Positions 12,691-23,500 of a stretch of DNA of 64,000 bases are shown piece after piece. The notes beneath the pieces were generated by a model. It saw only the letters and a list, made by a program, of their open reading frames with translations, had not been told where the DNA came from and did not search any database. The translations under genes were made by a program, and so were the position numbers. Source of the stretch: Typhlomys cinereus (lineage: Eukaryota > Chordata > Mammalia > Rodentia > Platacanthomyidae); NCBI GenBank assembly GCA_023101885.1, contig JALPQD010000027.1:4345967-4409966 (forward strand), in the 5' to 3' direction. Position 1 is the stretch's first letter. Each line of letters opens with the position of its first letter.

Positions 12691-13758
12691 AAAAAATACA
12701 TAGGATATTGATTAAAAAGCTTTTATACAACATAATAAATGAATATCTATGTGCAAAAGAATTAATTAGACCTCTGCTTTAGAAATAATTACTAAACTGG
12801 ATCAGAGAACTAAATTCAAAAGCTACTAAAATTCTTGAAGAAAATATAGACATAATCTTGGTGGCCTTGACTAAGCAATGGTCTCTTAGATATGATACCA
12901 AAGCAAGCATAACAACCAAAAATAGATAACTGGAATATACCATTTTTTGAAGTTTGGCTATCAGTTGTTATTATCTGAAGCAGAAAACAACTTATAAAAT
13001 GTAAGAAAAATTTACAAATTATCTGATAAGAGACTTACACTCAATATACAAAGAATACTTAAAATTTAACAATAAAAGAAAACTCAGCTGTTTTTTCACT
13101 TAGCATGCAAGAAAATGGACCAGGTGTCATATAAAAATGTTAGGTGAGTGTGGCAGCCAACCTGTAATTTCATCCCTGGAAGACAGAGTCTGTGATTCCC
13201 CAGAGCAAGCTTGCTAGGCAGATTAAGCCTATCAGTGAGCTTTATGGTTGTAATTAGAGACCCAGCTTCAAAAAAGAATACCATGGAGAAGCATTGCAGA
13301 ATGATTCTTGATAGTAGCCTTGGGTATCCTCACACATATACACACATGTGTACCCATGCTCATGCTAACATGTGTACATACTCACAGGCACTTTCCACAC
13401 ACATACCCATGAAAAGGAGTAAAAAATTTTAAGAAAGAATAAACAACTTAAGTTAAAATAGGAAAGGAGTTAGGTAGATATTTCTAAAAATATATGCAAA
13501 TAAACAAATTTAAAAACATTTAATAGTTTAGTTATTATAATATTAAAAGTGTAAAGCATATGAGATTATTACAGCAATGGCTATAATAAGGCACAAACAG
13601 TAGTAAGTATTGAGAAACAGACACAATGTGACCTCATGCACTGCTAGCAGGAGAGCAGGTCAGTGAAAGCGTTTGTAGAGGAGTTTGACAGGTTCTCAAG
13701 TGTTAAACACAGAGTCAACATGTGGCCCGGGAATTCCAATTCAACTTCTAGGTCCACG
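12690..13758 (+). mobile_element. Old L1, 3' part of ORF2 (plus strand), broken
   Basis: Segments such as ATTCTTGAAGAAAATATAGA (about 12831) followed by CCAAAGCAAGCATAACAACC, and later CTCATGCACTGCTAGCAGGA (about 13634), follow the order of the C-terminal part of L1 ORF2 in mammals. No frame is open. It is interrupted by an RSINE1/B4-like SINE (13136-13430) and ends where a younger L1 3' end inserted at 13781. It continues after that insertion at 14532. Confidence 0.7.
13136..13430 (+). mobile_element. B1-related composite SINE (RSINE1/B4-like)
   Basis: B1-like start GTGTGGCAGCCAACCTGTAA, then CAGTGAGCTTTATGGTTGTA, AGAGACCCAGCTTCAAAAAA and a CA-rich end. This is the layout of rodent RSINE1/B4. 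It sits inside the old L1. Confidence 0.6.
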
Positions 13759-13780
13759 AAAGAAATAAACATTAATATCT

Positions 13781-14509
13781 TGACATACAGTGCCCATCAC
13801 GATGGAGTGAAGGGCATTACAGGAGCAACAAAACTGCAAAAGAAAATCAACGAACCACAATCCAGAACTTCAGAGATTCTATATCAACCACCTAGAACTA
13901 GGCCAGCTTAGTCTCTCCCCATCCTGAAGCTCAGGGACATTTGCAGAAGAGGGGGCAGTAAGATTGTAAGAGCAAAAGGATGGGAGGAGCAATAATTTGC
14001 AAAATACTCCACACAAGTTAGGGCTGAAGCAATCATATTTGGACATTGTATGCCCAGCGCAATGTCCAACACACTATTGACCTCACAAAGTCTAGCATCT
14101 GCTAAAGGCACCAAGATCCTTGGAGGCAAGGGATTGACAGCCACAGTGGTGTTCCTATGCTTAAGGGGAACACAGGAAGGGGTTCAGGGAAATGCCACTG
14201 GGTTCTTGTACGTCATCAGAGAGGAGGGCCCAGAGGAGAGTCAGGCATGCACAAGAAAGGACTCTGGGAATGGGGCGGGAGGCACGGGGGGATGGGGCAG
14301 GAGGGGTGAGGGGAGGGGGAGCAGGGGGTTGGGGGGAGCAGGGGGGAGGGAGGGAACTGGTGTACCTATTAAGTTTGTATGAGCTGAAATAATAATAAAA
14401 AATGTATTATATAAAAAAATAATTACTAGTACAGACAATTTTGAAATTACTATAGTTAAGTGTAGTGTATTTTGATTTAAATAAACTTTTGTCAATATTT
14501 TGTTAAACA
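13781..14509 (+). mobile_element. Young 5'-truncated L1 3' end with 22-bp target duplication and extra 3' sequence
   Basis: An insertion into the old L1, flanked by a perfect 22-bp duplication (13759-13780 and 14510-14531). 13781-14395 is the L1 3'UTR shared with the copies at 52.6, 61.5 and 62.4 kb: landmark TCTCTCCCCATCCTGAAGCT, then a long G-rich polypurine tract at 14263-14356, then CCTATTAAGTTTGTATGAGC and an A-rich end. After that A-rich end come about 90 bp absent from the other copies (14421-14509), containing AATAAA at about 14480. This could be a 3' transduction. Open frames in sense and antisense here are shared by the sister copies and are inherited from the L1 3'UTR. Confidence 0.8.
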
Positions 14510-14531
14510 AAAGAAATAAACATTAATATCT

Positions 14532-15245
14532 AAAGCAATGTTATAATAACCAAAAAGCAGAATGCATTTGTCCATCAGTAGAAAGTTGGGTAAATAAAAT
14601 ATATACAATGGTGAGCTGGAGAGATGGCTCAGAGGTTAAAGACTCTGCCTTGTAAGCAAAGTTCCTGAGTTCAGTTCCCAGGTCCCAAGTAAAAACACCA
14701 GGTGGAAATGGCAGTGACCTGTACTGCCAGTCCTGGTGAGCAGAGCCTGAGAAATCCCAGATCCAAGCAAGGAGGAGATAAAAGCAATCCAGGATGATTC
14801 CTTTGGTCCTCCACAAGGACACATGTGCCCTTTGATACACACACTAAATGAATGAATAAAGTTATATATAATGAGATAGTTTATGGTCAAAAGAATAACT
14901 ATATATGGAAAACATGATGAACCTTGAAAATATTATGATAAATGAAGGAGCCAGTCACAAAAACTCCATGTTGCATAATTGCACACATGAACTAGCCAGC
15001 ATGAGCAACTACATGGAACAGAAAGAATCCAGACTAACAGCTGAGCTGGTCTGTGGGATATAAGTGGTTACTTATGTCACTTGAGTGCTAAAAAGTGCAG
15101 AGTTTCATGTAAGGGACTTTGGAATGGAAGGAAATTAGGTAGCAATGATGGCTGCACAACATAAACATAAGAAGAAATAATAAATTGTATAATTTAAGCA
15201 AGTAAATTACATGCTGTGTCAATTATACATCAGAGTGAAATTACA
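14532..15245 (+). mobile_element. Continuation of the old L1 (3' end), interrupted by a SINE
   Basis: Resumes directly after the target duplication with ATGCATTTGTCCATCAGTAG and ATATATACAATGG, the usual L1 ORF2 C-terminal order. After the SINE it carries GATGAACCTTGAAAATATTA and GATGGCTGCACAACATAAAC, typical of an old L1 3' end. Confidence 0.65.
14609..14866 (+). mobile_element. tRNA-derived SINE, GGCTGGAGAGATGGCTCAG family
   Basis: Head GCTGGAGAGATGGCTCAGAG and box B GAGTTCAGTTCC; body diverged relative to the youngest copies. Imperfect flanking repeats (TATATACAATG and TATATATAATG) may be its target duplication. Confidence 0.85.
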
Positions 15246-17278
15246 CACATCATTAAGAATCAGTGCAATCTGGTCTCATCTGTCAACTTGACACTTGACT
15301 CTGGGTACATCTACAGGGAATGGTTTAGTTAATTCAGAGCTTTAAAAGCTGTATAAATAACTGTACAACTGAACTGTATAAGTGATGGGAGAGACAGCCC
15401 ATATTGGACAGGAACACTCTCTGGGAAAGAAAATAAAAAGTCTCATAAGATGACATGTTTGGAAGCAAGTATATAGCATTGGCCCTTGCTAGCTCTTCTT
15501 TGATGGGATGGCATAGGTCAGTCCCTTCAGCTTCTGCTGGCAATTTTTCTGGTGTCATGATCAACTGCAATGTGTAATCATGAGCATGAATACAAAATTC
15601 TCTTTTTATGTTAAATTATGTTAAATTTGGGCCAATGAAATATTGAATATGAATCTATGATAGATTCCAAAAGAATTTCCACAGAAACTGTTTCCTTGCA
15701 ACAAATATTTTCATACTAAATATGTCATTTCTTTTAAACAACTCCATTTTTATTTACAATTGGTCAACCTCATGGTTTCCTTATCTTACTAGGTCTTATG
15801 CAAATATCTATTTCATATGTAGCTCATTAATCACTCTCTGACCCATTAAACTTAGTAGAGAGAATTCTATCTCTCTTCACTTTTCCCTAGAAGACCAGAG
15901 ACTGAAGAAGCTTTACAGAACATCAGATTGATTTTATAATTAATGTGGTAATAAGACATGCTTCTTTTTCTAAATTTGCATTGATGACTCAAACCTTGTA
16001 ACCTGGAATTCTTTATTAGAAATTGTCTTTCCTGTTAATCTGCAAGTGGAAAATATGGTGACTTGGATGTCTACAGTCATTTACATACAGCAAGGTGAAG
16101 TGGTCATTTACTGAGGAAAAGATCACAACAAAAACAAACTTATTTTTATATGAGTGTCTGTTATTCTGTAGAAAATTTATGTCATAAGAAAGCACCATAA
16201 GTAACTTTTTTACTTAATACCATGTATGACATTCCTTTGTTTCACTAAACTTACTCCTACAATGAAATGAAGATAAATGACAGGAAAATGGGACTACTTT
16301 TTCCAGAGTGTTCTGTCAAGTACCTAAAGAGCCTCTTTTCCAGCAAACCTAGCATGTTTTTAGTATCTTGCAGCAGACATTGATAAAGTTAATTGAGAGC
16401 AATTGAGGTGGCAGGTAGGTTCAGACTGCTTGTATTTGTTTTTTCCTTCAACATGTTTTATTTTTCAGTGAACAATTCAATCATCGCTTCCTGTCACTAG
16501 CTTTTATCAAACTATTGAAAGTGACAAGGAACCACAGATCTTGATCACAATAATCTGACCAAAACTAAAGATAATATATACCTCACTGTTCTGAAATAGG
16601 AATTTGAATACTACAATGCAGAAAATTTGTGACATAAGTTTTGGAGAGAAAGAATATTCAAATAGTGCTCTTTAAAAACAGAGTTAAAACATATGTCACT
16701 GAAAGTATTTGACATTTCAGAATAATAGGTAAGAATTCTTTGTCCCCAGACATGATTGGCAATGTGAACTTCCAGTTTTCATTCTCTGCTGCACCTGAAA
16801 AAGATTTTCAAAGCATTTTTATGTATCACCAGCTAATTTTTAAACTTCTTATGTCTATTTTTCTCTATTTTATTTAGAAATATTTTCTAAACATATTTAT
16901 TGACTGACTAGTATGCCATGTAGTACACAAATGAAAAGTACTTTCATTTAGCCTAAAAGGATTCATATGTCTTCTCTCAGTTCTCCTCCCCAAAAAATAA
17001 TTCTCAGGACTTGGGAAGGGCAAATACTATTACACACAAAATTATAAAGAAAGTGATTGAGCTATAAATTGATAACACATCTGACTATGGATCAGAAGAC
17101 ACTGAGGTATAGGAACCTTAGGTTAATAATCGAAGTACTTGATTTATGCAAAAAATGATCAAGAATAACATCAGCCCCTTTGACCTGAACTTAAAATGTT
17201 GTTTCTAAATGCTTAATCTTATTTCCTTTTCAAATAAAATAATTATTTTACTATAATGCTTTTTTACTTAAAAAATAT
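15246..17278. other. Unassigned sequence
   Basis: Mostly unrecognised AT-rich DNA. Around 15275-15330 the string CTGTCAACTTGACACTTGAC resembles the start of the GTGTCAACTTGAC class of LTR-like repeats, but the rest is too diverged to assign. Confidence 0.45.
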
Positions 17279-17325
17279 GATGGTTAATGTTAAATGTCAA
17301 TTTGACTGAAGGTAGAGTCACCATA

Positions 17326-17677
17326 TGTAACAGTTACTCTTTACTATTGCTGTGAGAGAACACTCAAAGTCAATTAACTTAAGGGAGAAAGGGTTTATTC
17401 AGCTTATGGTTTCAAAGGGGAGAAACAGTCTCTCAAAGCAGAGGCGGCATGTCATTGGCCAAAGCTGGAGAGGCTAGGTCACTGCAGTCAGTCATCTTGG
17501 AAGCTGAGAGCTGCAGACTGCTTGCAGCAAAGGAAGACTTCTGGAGGTAGGGTGGGACTAATCCACCTCAAGGCCCACCCCTTGTGACTGCCTTCCACCA
17601 GGAAAGCTCCACCTCTCAAGGTACCATGACCTTGCCAAACACATGAGACTATGGGAGGCACATTTCAAACCATGACA
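17326..17677 (-). mobile_element. ERVL-MaLR-type LTR (3' LTR of the element to its right)
   Basis: On the minus strand it starts TGTCATGGTTTGAAATGTG, has AGAGGTGGAGCTTTCCTGG and an AATAAACCCTTTCTCC polyadenylation signal, and ends AACTGTTACA, giving TG...CA borders. It is the same LTR family as the solo copy at 39142-39491. A G-rich stretch just inside (17678-17695; GGGGGCCAGGGGTTAGG on the minus strand) fits a polypurine tract. Confidence 0.75.
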
Positions 17678-19157
17678 CCTAACCCCTGGCCCCCACAGGC
17701 TCATTGCCATCTCATTATGCAAACCATACTCAGTTCAAATTTAGAAGTCTTCATAAACTACAATAGTAGTCCCAACAGTCCAAAAGTCCAAAGTCTAAAG
17801 CCTCCTGTAAAATCAAAATACAAGTTACATACTTCCAACATATAACGACACAGGATAAACATTCCCATTCCAAAAGGAAGGAATGGGGGCATATCCAGGA
17901 AAGATTGGTCCATTATAAGACCAAAAAGCAGCAGGACAAACTCCAAATCTTGTAGCTCCAAGTCCAACAGGTGAACCTCTCTTTGAAATCATCTCAGTTC
18001 CGAAGAGCTTTAGTTCTATCCCTCCAGTGCAGCTGCCCATTGAACACATCACTCTCTAAGGCTGACTCCCCCAGGGTATACAGCTCTCCTTGGCAGGTGT
18101 CCCATGTTGTCTCTGACATTTCTAACATCTTTACTTCTCAATGGCAAACCAGGCTTTAACTCCACAGCACAAACTGCCCTTCTTGGGCCTCTAAACTGCA
18201 GACTTTCTGCTACATGCTGCCTGGCTTTCATCATTTTTTGAAATCTTGGCGGCAGACTCCACCATCTCCTCCCTCTTAAATCCTTGATGCCTCTAAAACC
18301 AGAACCACATGGACAACTTTGCCAAGACTGGCCCCTTTGAATCACAGCTGATTCTGCTTCTCTATGTTGACCATCTCTATCACTCCTGGGCAGTTGCTTT
18401 GTAAGAGAAACGAACTCCTTTTTTTTTTTTTCTTTTTTTTTTTCCATCTTTGAGAAACAAACTCTTGCTTTGGAACTCCATCCTTTAGCTCCAGTCTTCT
18501 GAAAGGATTTGCATTCTTATCAGTGGGAGCCTTCCTTGAGGATCTTGCCCTCAAGCTAGGGCTTCTCCTATTATTCAAATTGAGAGCAGGCTTTGATTTA
18601 CAAATGGAGCTAATCTCTTTAACAGCCATTTTGTCCTCTGCTTCTTCCTGGTTCAACTCTTTAAATTTGCCATTGCATTTTTCATCATTAGAGTTTTTGC
18701 TTCTTCCTGCCTGATTCTTTGCTCTTTTTTATAACTCTGAAGAGAACTAAAATGTAACCATATCACATTGTCAAGACTATATTGCCTTGAAATTTCCTCC
18801 GCCAAGCACTGCAGCTTAACTTCAGGCAAGCTTTCAAGCAAAACTTCACTTTTGGCCAACACATGGCTCCATGTGTCACTAGTCCAGTTGCAAACACAGT
18901 CTCTGTTCCCCTCTGGACCATCATAAGCTGGCCTTCCATTGCCTGTGTCTCTCACAGCATTGCTCTCCTCTGAGCTTTCACGAAAAAGGCCCATTTGGCC
19001 CCCTCGCCAAGATGCAAAGACTTTCCCAGCACAAAGACCAAAAGTTCTCCTATTTCTCCCAACAAACAGTTCCAAAGGCACACTAGCCCCATCACAGCAT
19101 TGGCCATACTTCTGGGTACCAACTTCTCTCAGTTCCACAAACAATTTCACGTTGTGG
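17678..19157 (-). mobile_element. MaLR internal region
   Basis: Lies upstream (minus strand) of the LTR at 17326. Read on the minus strand it begins near TTGGTACCCAGAAGTATGG, which matches the primer-binding-site end of MaLR internal sequences (TTGGTACCAG-AGTGG in the THE1-type family). It contains a 165-codon open frame and then broken sequence. No 5' LTR is visible next to the start. It is related to the more decayed copy at 57640-59045 and to a fragment inside the ERV1 provirus. Confidence 0.7.
18653..19150 (-). pseudogene. MaLR internal open reading frame, 165 codons
   Basis: A 165-codon open frame starting about 35 bp upstream of the primer-binding-site region, read leftward. The segment LAEEISRQYSLDNVIWLHFS and the following Lys/Glu-rich stretch match the kind of peptide encoded early in MaLR (THE1-like) internal sequences. 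MaLR elements are non-autonomous relatives of ERVL whose internal frames have no proven enzyme function. There is no protease, reverse transcriptase or integrase motif. A start codon at residue 1 lies within the primer-binding region, so the true start is uncertain. The frame closes before the second half of the internal region, where overlapping short frames show decay. It is most likely a residual gag-like frame. It could be maintained by chance because the element is fairly young. Confidence 0.5.
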
Positions 19158-19221
19158 TCGGCCTGTATCCCAGCTGCTAAAAGGAGAAAATGAGCTGAGT
19201 ACCATCATTCATCTTCCTCTG

Positions 19222-19225
19222 CAGC
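19222..19225. repeat. Target-site duplication CAGC (left copy)
   Basis: CAGC directly precedes the left LTR; an identical CAGC follows the right LTR at 24969-24972. Confidence 0.9.
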
Positions 19226-19758
19226 TGAAAGACCCCGTCTTTCAGTCAGGAACGAGGCCACCGAGAGAAAGACCAAGACCCTTCTCGCTGCAATAGTATG
19301 AGGTTTTATTTAATGACGCGCCGGGCGGCTCCAGCAACCTCTCACGCAGGAGAAACTGAAGCGGCCCCGAGCAGCTCAGGCAAGGGGTTTTTAAGGGGTC
19401 TTGGGGTAGGGGGGTTGCTTAGCTGAGGAATTTTCTATGACCTTTACAGTCATTGGTCGGCAAGAGTTCGGGTGGAGTTGGCTCTTGGTGATCGTTCCAG
19501 TCCACCTGCTTAACCTCAGGCTGTTCATTCTGGGTGACATTCATTGATGGAATTCCCCTTTGTGCAAACTTGCTTTTCCAGAACTGAAGGGCTGGAGGTC
19601 TTAAGGGGTAGGGAAATACCTGTAAAAAGCTCAAGGCTGTACATAGTTTTAAGCAATGACTAATAATGGATGCCTGAATGACTACAAGCAAGGGCTATAC
19701 TGTGGGCCTGAACCGGCCTGCTTTGTGAATTTTAGGGCGAGGGTTTCAGGGTCCAACA
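19226..19758 (-). mobile_element. ERV1 3' LTR (533 bp)
   Basis: On the minus strand it runs TGTTGGACCCTGAAACC ... GGGGTCTTTCA. A TATA-like TTAAAAACCCC lies near 19386-19396 and an AATAAA signal at 19305-19310, so U3-R-U5 order is clear. It differs from the 5' LTR at 4 positions: C/T in CCAC(C/T)GAG, two in TAA(TG/CA)ACGCG, and A/G in CTC(A/G)GGC. One C is missing near its left end. Confidence 0.93.
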
Positions 19759-19771
19759 TTCCCCCCTTTTC
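19759..19771 (-). promoter_or_regulatory. Polypurine tract
   Basis: The minus strand reads GAAAAGGGGGGAA directly before the TG of the 3' LTR, in the expected position for plus-strand DNA priming. Confidence 0.92.
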
Positions 19772-20134
19772 TATAGGCACACTCCAATCATGGAGTGTTA
19801 GTCACAGTTCTTGCGGTAAATTTCTGGGAGGATTGGAGTCAGTTTTTCAGCAGGGGTGTTCCTTCCAGGCGATTCCAGCAGTAGGGGACGTCTCTTCAGA
19901 ATTCCAAAGACCTTGAGAGACCCATCCCAGCATAGCTGCTCTAATCCTGCCTCACTTTCCCATAAACCTATTTGAGAATTCAGACTGCTCTGGGGATAAA
20001 GGGCGATGATTCGATCTGGCTGCTTCCTGCTGAATCGGGGCGAAGGAAATAAGAGCAGTCTGACATTCTCATCTATGAAATGCTGGGTTGGTCTAGAGGT
20101 CTTTGATAGATAGCTTTATTACCTCAAGGTTGGT

Positions 20135-20513
20135 CTGAGTTCTTTTATGGTGCAGTTCACATGACTGAGAGCAGAATCAATTCCTCAGATCTAGCAACAT
20201 TAGATTCCAAATATGCCCTGAATGGGTGGCCTTTATCTGATTTCTGGATTGCTTGGATCATACCCTTCTAAAGCTGATAGTCACAGAGAGCAGGGCCAAG
20301 GCAATGTAGGCCGTCACACTCACAATGCTGAATACTGTCAAGGAAAGCAGCAGGAACAAGCTGGCGTCAAACACCACTCCAGTTTTCTTAATCTCTCTAG
20401 TAGAGGAGGTCAACAACCAGGGAGCCCAAACCCCTGTGGCCAGGGTGGAGAGGGGTGCGGCAGGGGCAGAAGGGGTCCAGGCGAGCTCGGCCTGGGGGCT
20501 CATGCCAGCCCCG
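20135..20513 (-). pseudogene. Rtn4: Captured fragment of spliced reticulon-4 (RTN4/Nogo-B) mRNA inside the provirus
   Basis: Read on the minus strand this matches RTN4, an ER membrane-shaping protein. First comes part of the Pro/Ala-rich N-terminal region (SPQAE-AWTP-APAAP), then directly the start of the reticulon homology domain: GSLVVDLLY in one frame, then IKKTGVVF and [19 protein letters not shown] after a 2-nt deletion. Later, in other frames, come the first loop residues around VIQAIQKSD-GHPFRAY and HVNCTIKEL. The join of the N-terminal part to the homology domain without the large central exon is that of the Nogo-B splice form, so it derives from mRNA. It is cut at both ends (no start codon, no 3' end, no poly-A), has an in-frame TAG in place of the Trp codon after DLLY, and several frameshifts. 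It cannot encode a reticulon. Its orientation is the same as the provirus. Confidence 0.93.
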
Positions 20514-23500
20514 GGCAAAACGTAAATTACCTAGGAAAGAATGTTTAGCACCTGTCCCTGGACGTTATTGTGACATACCAAGAAATTCCTAGCTCCTGCC
20601 CATGGGGTTACAGTGACCTTCCCCAGGGAACAGGCTTTAGGCCTGAACTGGGAAGAAACATCAAGACCTGACAATTTCTATATTTTTTTATTTCTCCTAA
20701 ATAAAGCCATGTCTTTTCTCCAGAAAATGTTTCCTTGAAATAATATCTTATCAGGTTGGAATCTTATCCATCAGAATGGTTGGATAAGGATGCAGCATTT
20801 AGGGTCTTTAAACTGCAGACTTTTGTTACATGCTATCTGGCATTTTCTGTAATCCATGATTTTCTCTTCTAATACCTTTGGTGCGTCTAAAACCAGAGCC
20901 ACGTGGACGACTTTATAACAGTGCTAAAATATTTTATTCTATTAAGCCTAAACCTTGAATATTCGGGCACTCAGGCATGTAAACAAAGGAATGCCTAAAA
21001 AGCATCAATATTAAGCATATAAGGAATCTCAGTAGTTACTTTGTGAGTGCAATGAGCCTGTCATTTTCTTGATCTTAAACATTTTAGTAAAATCAAAAGT
21101 TGACAAAAGCCTAGGAAGGAAGTTGAGCATTAGAATTTTGTGCTCCCTTGTCTATTAACATAGAAACAAAGAGGCTTCCCATTTGCACGTTAAACCCAAG
21201 GTTCTCACGAGATGCTCAACCTGGCACTTTTGAGCTTCCTTTTGCTGGATATCAGTGGCAAACTCCTTTTTCCCATCAGAGGGAAGCTAAGAGCTTCAGT
21301 CCATTTCATTGGTCTCCACCAGAGAGCTCGCTCAACCCCTGGGCCCTGGGGTTCAGGGGGCAATCTTCCTCCAGTGGAGATTCCCATAGTTGGGACATAG
21401 GCCACATGAAAGCTTTCTGTGCTCACAACAGTCTCAAAGCGCCCAGTCTGGTCATATTCGAAGCATCTTTTTCCACTTTTCCCCTGTCGGGAGGGGTCCT
21501 GGGTTGATCTGCTTGGGGTGCCTGTTTAACCTATCTCCTAAGGCAAATGTCAAGTTCTGATTTCTTCACTTTCTGTTTTTTTTTTTTTTTTTTTCTTTTT
21601 CTATACTAAATCCTATTTTTAAAGTCCTAGGACAAACAGAAACAAAGGATTCTACCTCCAAGACAGAAATGAAAGCTTCTTGATGGTGCCAACCTCTCCC
21701 TTACAGATGATGGGGACCTATTTCCCTCAACAGATGAGAGCCCTGTTGTCCTCCACATGAGAGTTTACTTCCCCCTGACAGATGAGGACTTTTGCTGACA
21801 TGGAAGCTAAATGAAATTCCTGTCTGTTTCACCTTAGTCTTGAGGGCATTGGGAGCCAAAGCTTTTCCTGAGTTACTAGCTGGTACTTTTGGTCCAGCTC
21901 TATAGTCTCTCAACTTTCTGTCATTTGTTTGTCTAGTTGGATGGTAGTATAACTTAAAGATCTTCCTGGGATCATCTCTTGTCTAAGATGTATACAGGGC
22001 ATGTCTGAGAATATGCTACGACTTGACCCTCTTTTAGGTTGATAGAACTAAGCATTCACAATTTCTAGATAGTCCCTGGACACAGGAAGGGGCAATCTCT
22101 CTCTTTTGGCTTCAATTAGTGAACCTGGACTTGAGGAAAGGACGCGTGGCTTAGCAGAGTTCTGATAATCACTATATACACAGTGTTGTCAGCAAAGACA
22201 TCCACTGACACTGCCCGTGGTGTGGTCCGGGGAAGCCAGCACTCCATCCAACACCACCAGAGCCCCACCCGATGACACTAAAAGGGGAGAGTCCATGGTC
22301 CACACATGCCTGAAGCTTCCTGTATTCCCTATGCTATTTAAACAGAATAGTCATTGTCTCAGACTTGAAGTGCTTTCCTTCAGGGCAAACATTTTTAGGA
22401 ATTCCCTTCCACTGACTAACAAGAGCTAAAGTCACATTGATCCCCACTGTACTACCTAGACCAAGAGCTAGAGTCACATTGATCCCCACCACATGACACA
22501 GACAGACAAAGGTTGGGAATCCCTCCAGGAGAGATCATTCAAGTACCAGTCTGGCCACACTCTTTGCAGAGTCATGGGTGATAACTTGGCCATAGTGGGT
22601 TCAGCGGTTTTGTGACTTGTGATCGGATTCTAATCCGATCCCACCCTAGACCGTATGTTATCACCATGGAAACGCAGAATTGGCCCAATCGAATCCCGTG
22701 GCTTTAAGAGATCTTAGGGATCTCGCCATGGGACTACAAACTCGAGCCAGAGGTGTTACAGGTTTCCCACCTCAGGCCAACACTCACTCACACATTCATA
22801 CAGAGGTTAAAACATTCCCTCCCCCATTTTGCAGGTGCCCTTTTCCTCCCCCTCCAGGAGAGGCCTGCTCCAAAAGGTGAGCAGAGGTTGGTTTAGCACA
22901 GTCTCTTTTACCGTGAAGTCCAAGATTTAGAGAAACTCCCTAGCTGTCCTTGAGTCTGTCCCAAGCTGCAGCTTTGGCGGAGCCTCAGCTTCTCCTGCTG
23001 GCCACCTCCCTGGGGGCAGGGAGGGCCCTGGTCTCAGACTTCTCTAGTTTTCACTTATGACCCCACTGATAAGCTTCCTATTGTCCTTGAGAAGTTGGGA
23101 TTTTAGGAGTAACCAATTTTCTGCTTTAAACAGACAACTGAAATACATTTGAATACATGAAGCTTAATTTATAGTTTCTAATTTCTGAGGCTTGGTGTCT
23201 TTTCTTTTAACATGGTAGAAGCACAACATATAATACTTTTTTTAACCATCATCTCTTATTTTCAGTCTTCTCATAACTCTGACATCCCACAAACCTTCAC
23301 AACATACTTTAACATTCTTTTTAAGTAACCAACTCATAAACCTCATGCACATACTTTAACTTTCTAAGTAACATATCTCATCCCAAAACCTTCTTTACAT
23401 CTATGTACTATACATATATATATTTTTTTTCTATTTGGTGGTTTCCTGCAGTTTTCACATTAGTTATCCTGTAAGAAATATCCTTTAAAAGAGGCAGTAG

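Noticed and set aside
13908..14144. 78-codon antisense frame conserved in three L1 copies, considered as a gene
   Set aside because: Copies are young and share it by descent; no evidence of constraint beyond that. Kept only as part of a finding.
20258..20518. Hydrophobic frame first read as a retroviral envelope membrane segment
   Set aside because: The peptide is the RTN4 homology domain, with RTN4 N-terminal sequence just upstream, so env was dropped.
21205..21426. 73-codon proviral frame with a FEYD-T-G-like motif just upstream, considered as a second captured host exon
   Set aside because: The similarity to a tyrosine-aspartate repeat is only a few residues. I could not connect it to a known protein.
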